A DNA stretch of 10,019 nt from Deltaproteobacteria bacterium (GTDB lineage Bacteria; Desulfobacterota; Deferrimicrobia; Deferrimicrobiales; Deferrimicrobiaceae): assembly GCA_025357175.1 (NCBI GenBank), contig JANXPS010000105.1, positions 1 to 10,019 of the forward strand. Direction: 5' to 3'. The notes below the pieces were generated by a model. It saw only the letters and a program-made list of their open reading frames with translations. It had not been told where the DNA came from and searched no databases. Made by a program: the position numbers and the translations under genes. This document shows positions 6,372 through 10,019 of this stretch, piece by piece (positions within the stretch are counted from its first letter, which is position 1; the number at the start of each line of letters is the position of its first letter).

Positions 6372-6818
6372 ATGCCGCTATACGAACGTTTACGGCAGGA
6401 CATGCAGAAGGCGGCCAAGGAGCGCGACTCCTTGGCCCTTTCTGCTTTGCGGATGGCGCTCTCCGAGATCAAGTACAAGGAGATCGAGGCGCACGGCCCG
6501 CTTTCCGACGAGGTCCTGGTCAAGCTGCTCGGATCCATGGTCAAGCGCCGGCGTGAATCGATCGAAATGTTCACGAAGGGCAACCGGCTCGACCTGGCCG
6601 CGCAGGAGGGCGCCGAGATCAAGGTGCTCGAGGTCTACCTGCCCCAGGGACTGCCCGAAGCCGAGGTCGAGGCGATCGTGCGGGAAACCGTCGCGTCCGA
6701 GGATGCGAAAAGCGCGGCCGACATGGGGCGCGTGATGAAGGCGCTGATGCCGAAGATCGCCGGCCGCGCCGACGGCAAGATGGTCAACGAAATCGTTCGC
6801 CGCATTCTCGCCGGGTAA
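6372..6818 (+). CDS. yqeY: GatB/YqeY domain protein
   Basis: Protein of 148 residues, the usual size for YqeY. It is homologous to the C-terminal, tRNA-binding helical region of GatB in the tRNA-dependent amidotransferase. Its exact role as a stand-alone protein is unclear, though a translation link is likely. Typical segments are LYERLRQDMQKAAKERD at the N-terminus, LSALRMALSEIKYKEIE (19-35), SMVKRRRESIEMF, EIKVLEVYLPQGL and the C-terminal DMGRVMKALMPKIAGRADGK followed by VNEIVRRIL. The start is ATG 6372, five bases after the rpsU stop. No clear ribosome site precedes it, so it is probably coupled to rpsU translation. The rpsU-yqeY-dnaG-rpoD order is widely conserved in bacteria. A strong terminator follows the stop codon after 23 nt, so it ends the highly transcribed part of the operon. 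Confidence 0.94.
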   Translation: MPLYERLRQDMQKAAKERDSLALSALRMALSEIKYKEIEAHGPLSDEVLVKLLGSMVKRRRESIEMFTKGNRLDLAAQEGAEIKVLEVYLPQGLPEAEVEAIVRETVASEDAKSAADMGRVMKALMPKIAGRADGKMVNEIVRRILAG

Positions 6819-6841
6819 CGCGGGGGTCGTCGAGCGTCGCG

Positions 6842-6872
6842 TCTCCGGTGGCGACCGCCCCGGAGATTTTTT
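6842..6872 (+). terminator. Strong intrinsic terminator between yqeY and dnaG
   Basis: TCTCCGG (6842-6848) pairs perfectly with CCGGAGA (6860-6866). Inside it, after one bulged T (6849), GGC (6850-6852) pairs with GCC (6857-6859) around a GACC tetraloop. Six T residues (6867-6872) follow immediately. This is a compact ten-base-pair, GC-rich hairpin with a U-tract, the standard intrinsic terminator. Its place in the rpsU-yqeY-dnaG-rpoD operon parallels the terminator between rpsU and dnaG in E. coli. Confidence 0.88.
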
Positions 6873-6957
6873 GTCGCCGGCCCGAAATCCCTGATGGGGT
6901 CACGCGGCATGGCGAGCACTGCGGGCTGGCGGTCGGGAGCAGGGCACCGGGGGGCGA
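6873..6957 (+). other. dnaG leader, G-rich, without recognisable promoter
   Basis: These 85 bases separate the terminator from dnaG. I find no -35/-10 pair and no properly spaced -24/-12 pair. The last part is unusually G-rich (GGGGGGCG at 6949-6956), directly before the TTG start. dnaG expression therefore appears to depend on terminator readthrough or on a promoter not resembling sigma-70 consensus. Confidence 0.5.
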
Positions 6958-8790
6958 TTGGGAGGCCGGATATCCGAAAGTTCGATCCGGGAAATACGGG
7001 ACAGGGCAGACATCGTCGAGGTCGTATCGGAGACCGTCCCGCTGTCCCGAAGCGGTTCCGGATACCGGGGGCTGTGCCCGTTCCACCGGGAGAAGACGCC
7101 CTCTTTCCACGTTCATCCATCCAGACAGATATTCCACTGCTTCGGCTGCGGCGAGGGTGGATCGGTTTTTCATTTTCTGATGAAGTCGCGCAACCTCGGC
7201 TTTGCCGAGGTCGTGGAAGATCTGGCCGAACGGTACGGCATCGCCCTGAAGTACGAACAGGGAAGCGGGGTCCAGCGGCCCGGAGAAGACCTTTATCGAG
7301 TCCTCCGGTTCGCGGCCGACTTCTATCGCGAGCTGCTTCGCAGTTCCCCGCTGGCGACCGGAGCGCGTGATCTCGTCCGCAGGCGCGGCGTCGGGCCCGA
7401 GGCCGAACAGGAATTTTATCTCGGTTACGGCGGGACCGGAAACGATCTGATCAAGGCGCTGGGCGGCGGGGGCATCGATCTCGCCCAGGCCGAAAAGGCG
7501 GGACTCCTCCAGGCAAAGGAAGGCGGAGGGTTCCGGGAACGGTTCCGGGGACGGCTGCTCTTTCCCATCACCGATGCGCGGGGCCGGGTTTGCGGATTCG
7601 GCGGGCGTGCCATGACCGAGGGCGCGCAACCCAAATACCTCAACTCGCCGGAGTCGCCGCTCTACAAGAAGAGCGCGGTGCTCTACGGCCTCTTCCAGGC
7701 GTTGCGGCCGATCCGCTCCGAGGGGCGGGTGCTGGTCGTCGAGGGGTACCTCGATCTCATCTCGCTCTGGCAGAAAGGGGTGCGCAACGTCGTGGCGACG
7801 TGCGGAACCTCGCTGACCGAGCAGCACGCCCGGATGCTCAAGCGGCTGGCCGAAGAGGTCGTGCTGTTCTTCGACGGCGATTTCGCCGGCGAGAAGGCGG
7901 CGGGCAAGGCCGGGGCGCCGCTCTACGCGGCAGGCACAAGCCCTCTGGTGCTCTTCCCGCCCGCGGGCCAGGATCCCGACGACTGGGCGAAGGCGCTTCC
8001 GGCGGCCGAACTGGCGCAAAAGGTGGCCGGGGCGATCCCCCTGCTGCAGCATATCGAGGCTCGGATCGCGCAAAAGTACGATCTCGGCGAAATCCGCGGC
8101 AAGCTCGCATACCTGCGCCGGGTCGGACCCTACATCGCCTGGGTGGTCGACGAGGCCGAAAGACGTCTTTATGTCAAGCGGTTGGCCTCCGCGACCGGGT
8201 TGCCAGAGGACGATGTGACCGCGCACCTGAAGCGGGCGGCCGCGGCCGGCCCGCACCACGAAACTCCCGCGCACCCGCCGCATCCGATATCGACCGGGAG
8301 TGCGCAGGGAGAGCCGGTGGGCGGGATGCCCGCAGTCGACAGTTGCGAAGATATGCTGCTCCGGCTGATGGCCGCCGACCCCGGCCTGATCCGCGAAGCG
8401 ATGAACGAAGGGCTTCACGAACTGGTGGCCGACGAGGGGATCCGGCAGCTGATGTCGATGCTGGCCGGGCAGGCGGAAACGGGCGAGGGGCCGACGTTGG
8501 GGGGGCTTCTCGACGACGACGAGGTTCCCGAAGGGGTGCGTCGCCGCATTTCGGCGGCGCTCGCGGCCGGAACGCTGACCGCCGAAAAGGCCCGCACCGG
8601 CTACCCCGAAACGGCGCTGGCGCTCCGGATTCGGGAACGCGGGCGCGAGGCCGAACGTCTCGCGCGGGTGATTTGCGAGTCCGAAGACAACGGCGACCGA
8701 GAGGGCGCCCTGGCGGCGCTCGTGGCGCTCGGTGAAGCGCGAAACGAAATCGAACGACTTAAACGAATACGAATCGATCTGACGAGGTGA
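6958..8790 (+). CDS. dnaG: DNA primase DnaG
   Basis: Synthesises RNA primers at replication forks in complex with the DnaB helicase. It is 610 residues (E. coli 581). The N-terminal CHC2 zinc ribbon has C40, H43, C61 and C64 (GLCPFHREKTPSFHV and FHCFGCGEGG). The catalytic core includes RFRGRLLFPI (195-204) and YLNSPESPLY. The TOPRIM fold has E262 and D266 in VVEGYLDL and D306 and D308 in FFDGDFAGEKAA, the metal-binding acids. A His/Pro/Ala-rich linker around 425-455 leads to the C-terminal helicase-binding domain (about 455-610). TTG 6958 is the only standard start that keeps the conserved N-terminus (MGGRISESS, compare MAGRI in E. coli). GGAGG lies just inside the coding region rather than before it, so initiation looks weak, in keeping with low primase abundance. 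The gene ends six bases before rpoD. Confidence 0.96.
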   Translation: MGGRISESSIREIRDRADIVEVVSETVPLSRSGSGYRGLCPFHREKTPSFHVHPSRQIFHCFGCGEGGSVFHFLMKSRNLGFAEVVEDLAERYGIALKYEQGSGVQRPGEDLYRVLRFAADFYRELLRSSPLATGARDLVRRRGVGPEAEQEFYLGYGGTGNDLIKALGGGGIDLAQAEKAGLLQAKEGGGFRERFRGRLLFPITDARGRVCGFGGRAMTEGAQPKYLNSPESPLYKKSAVLYGLFQALRPIRSEGRVLVVEGYLDLISLWQKGVRNVVATCGTSLTEQHARMLKRLAEEVVLFFDGDFAGEKAAGKAGAPLYAAGTSPLVLFPPAGQDPDDWAKALPAAELAQKVAGAIPLLQHIEARIAQKYDLGEIRGKLAYLRRVGPYIAWVVDEAERRLYVKRLASATGLPEDDVTAHLKRAAAAGPHHETPAHPPHPISTGSAQGEPVGGMPAVDSCEDMLLRLMAADPGLIREAMNEGLHELVADEGIRQLMSMLAGQAETGEGPTLGGLLDDDEVPEGVRRRISAALAAGTLTAEKARTGYPETALALRIRERGREAERLARVICESEDNGDREGALAALVALGEARNEIERLKRIRIDLTR

Positions 8791-8796
8791 GGCGGA

Positions 8797-10019
8797 ATGG
8801 TCAGAAGGAAACCGGTTGAGGGGATCGACGAACTGGTTGAGAAGGGGCGCACCCAGGGCTTCGTCACCTACGAGGAACTGAACAGCGTCCTTCCCGCCGA
8901 CATCCTGTCGGGCGAGCAGATCGAGGATGTGATGGAAATCTTCGGCGAAAACGCGATCGAGGTCGTCGACGCGTTCGCGAAGGTTCCGATGCCCGGGCGC
9001 GGCGGACTGATCGGCGACGCCGAGGGCGGCGAGGACGAGGAGGCGGCGGTCGAGGAAGACGCCGCCGTCGAAGAGGAAGAAGACTTCGAGTATCCGGGCG
9101 GCATCAAGGGGAACGACCCGGTCCGGCTCTACCTCAAGGAAATGGGGGCGATCCCGCTGCTCAACCGCGAGGGCGAGGTCAACCTGGCGCGGCGAATCGA
9201 GGACGGCGAACGCGAGATCGTTTCGGCCGTCAAGGATTGCACGATGTCGCGCAACGACCTGCTCGATCTCGGCACCCGCCTCAAGTCCGGCGAACTCTAC
9301 ATCAAGGACGTCATCAAGGACCTCGACGACGAATCGACCGAGGAAGAAGAGCAGGCGGCGCTCGACAAGGTCCTGAAGATCATCGCCCGGATCCGGAAGA
9401 TGCTCGATGCCGTCCAGGAAATGGACGATCGGCTCCGCAAGGGAAAGCTGCCCGAGAAGGAACGCCAGGCGCTCAAGGAAAAACGCGACCAGTCTTCGCG
9501 CAAGGTCGAAGACCTGATCCAGGACATTCACCTGAAGGACCGGCAGATCGAGAAGCTCGGCAGCAAGATCCGCAGCTTTGCAATCCTGATCGAGGATGCC
9601 GAAAAGGTGGTCCGGGAGTGCTGCCGGAAGACCGGGATGAAGGAGCCGGACCTGGTCAAGCGGCTTCACGAACTACGGGACGACAGCAAGGAAATGGGCA
9701 AGTTCGCGATGAAGCTCCACGTTCCCAAGGATCGGCTTCTGGGAATGGAATCGCTCATCAAGGAGTCTCGCAACACGATCCGGAAGATCGAGAAAGAGTC
9801 GGGCCTCAAGGCGCTCGAACTCAAGGAGACGCTTCGGGCGATCGACGAGGGCGAGGCCAAGGTCCGCGAGGCCAAGCGCGAACTGGTCGAGGCCAACCTG
9901 CGGCTCGTCGTCTCCATCGCGAAGAAATACACCAACCGCGGTTTGCAGTTCCTCGACCTGATCCAGGAGGGCAACATCGGCCTCATGAAGGCGGTCGACA
10001 AGTTCGAGTACAAGCGCGG
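8797..10019 (+). CDS. rpoD: RNA polymerase primary sigma factor RpoD (3'-truncated by window edge)
   Basis: Housekeeping sigma factor that directs RNA polymerase to -35/-10 promoters. The visible 407 residues are open to the end of the window. Region 1.1 is at about 8-60 (IDELVEKGRTQGFVTYEEL and following). A very acidic linker follows at 74-97, then region 1.2 (GNDPVRLYLKEMGAIPLL, 105-122, then NREGEVNLARRIEDGER). A charged, helical non-conserved region (about 145-355) is rich in Lys, Arg, Glu and Asp and smaller than in E. coli. Regions 2.1 and 2.2 begin with AKRELVEANLRLVVSIAKKY (359-378) and continue through LDLIQEGNIGLMKAVDKFEY (386-405). Regions 2.3 to 4.2 lie outside the window. The presence of region 1.1 marks it as the primary sigma rather than an alternative one. 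The start is ATG 8797, six bases after dnaG, with GAGG (8784-8787) and GTGAGG (8787-8792) overlapping the dnaG end as ribosome site. Confidence 0.97.
   Translation, partial: MVRRKPVEGIDELVEKGRTQGFVTYEELNSVLPADILSGEQIEDVMEIFGENAIEVVDAFAKVPMPGRGGLIGDAEGGEDEEAAVEEDAAVEEEEDFEYPGGIKGNDPVRLYLKEMGAIPLLNREGEVNLARRIEDGEREIVSAVKDCTMSRNDLLDLGTRLKSGELYIKDVIKDLDDESTEEEEQAALDKVLKIIARIRKMLDAVQEMDDRLRKGKLPEKERQALKEKRDQSSRKVEDLIQDIHLKDRQIEKLGSKIRSFAILIEDAEKVVRECCRKTGMKEPDLVKRLHELRDDSKEMGKFAMKLHVPKDRLLGMESLIKESRNTIRKIEKESGLKALELKETLRAIDEGEAKVREAKRELVEANLRLVVSIAKKYTNRGLQFLDLIQEGNIGLMKAVDKFEYKR

Noticed and set aside
6910..6925. Possible sigma-54 promoter (TGGCGAG...TGC) before dnaG
   Set aside because: Only eight bases separate the GG and GC elements, where ten are needed, and the flanking bases are poor.
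6784..9669. A 961-codon open frame on the minus strand across dnaG and the start of rpoD
   Set aside because: It is fully antisense to two unmistakable genes. High-GC codon usage with G/C in third positions removes stop codons from one antisense frame. The translation is rich in Arg, Asp, Gly, Leu and Pro, with no recognisable motif. Similar long antisense frames lie over hisD, hisB-hisH, hisA and hisF.
1..10019. Mobile elements, CRISPR, defence or biosynthetic accessory genes, tRNA or riboswitches
   Set aside because: I looked for repeats, transposase-like frames, tRNA arms and structured leaders. All coding space is taken by housekeeping genes, and the longest gene-free stretch is 139 nt.

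Overview
The window is a dense, GC-rich (about two-thirds G+C by eye) chromosomal housekeeping region with every gene on the + strand. It holds two classic bacterial blocks back to back. I see no mobile element, CRISPR array, tRNA or rRNA, and no clear sign of horizontal transfer. Gene content and order (murA running into his genes, then rpsU-yqeY-dnaG-rpoD) resemble Geobacter-like and other former Deltaproteobacteria (Desulfobacterota/Desulfuromonadota). That assignment is an inference from gene order and protein flavour, not a database result.

Region 1 (1-6082) is a murA-his transcription unit. It begins inside murA, just before the catalytic cysteine, and continues with hisD, hisB, hisH, hisA, hisF and hisI. 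These are followed by a HIT-family hydrolase (hinT) and the small cupin nucleoside phosphorylase ppnP. Gaps are 0 to 27 nt, so co-transcription is likely. HisI (phosphoribosyl-AMP cyclohydrolase), HisA (isomerase), HisH-HisF (glutaminase and cyclase), HisB (dehydratase) and HisD (final oxidations to histidine) cover steps 3, 4, 5, 6 and 9-10 of the pathway. hisG, hisE, hisC and a histidinol-phosphatase are absent from the window and must lie elsewhere if the pathway is complete. A hairpin plus seven T residues at the end of ppnP probably terminates the unit.

Region 2 (6094-10019) is the macromolecular-synthesis block: rpsU (S21), yqeY, dnaG (primase) and the 5' two-thirds of rpoD (primary sigma factor). 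A near-consensus sigma-70 promoter sits just upstream of rpsU. A very good intrinsic terminator lies between yqeY and dnaG, the same logic as the terminator between rpsU and dnaG in E. coli. It would let S21 and YqeY be made in large amounts while dnaG and rpoD depend on readthrough or on an unrecognised promoter. dnaG starts at a TTG codon.

I find no convincing undescribed system here. The points worth a second look are the reduced his block, the nucleotide-handling genes at its tail, the terminator and weak start in front of dnaG, and a few sequence deviations in HisI.
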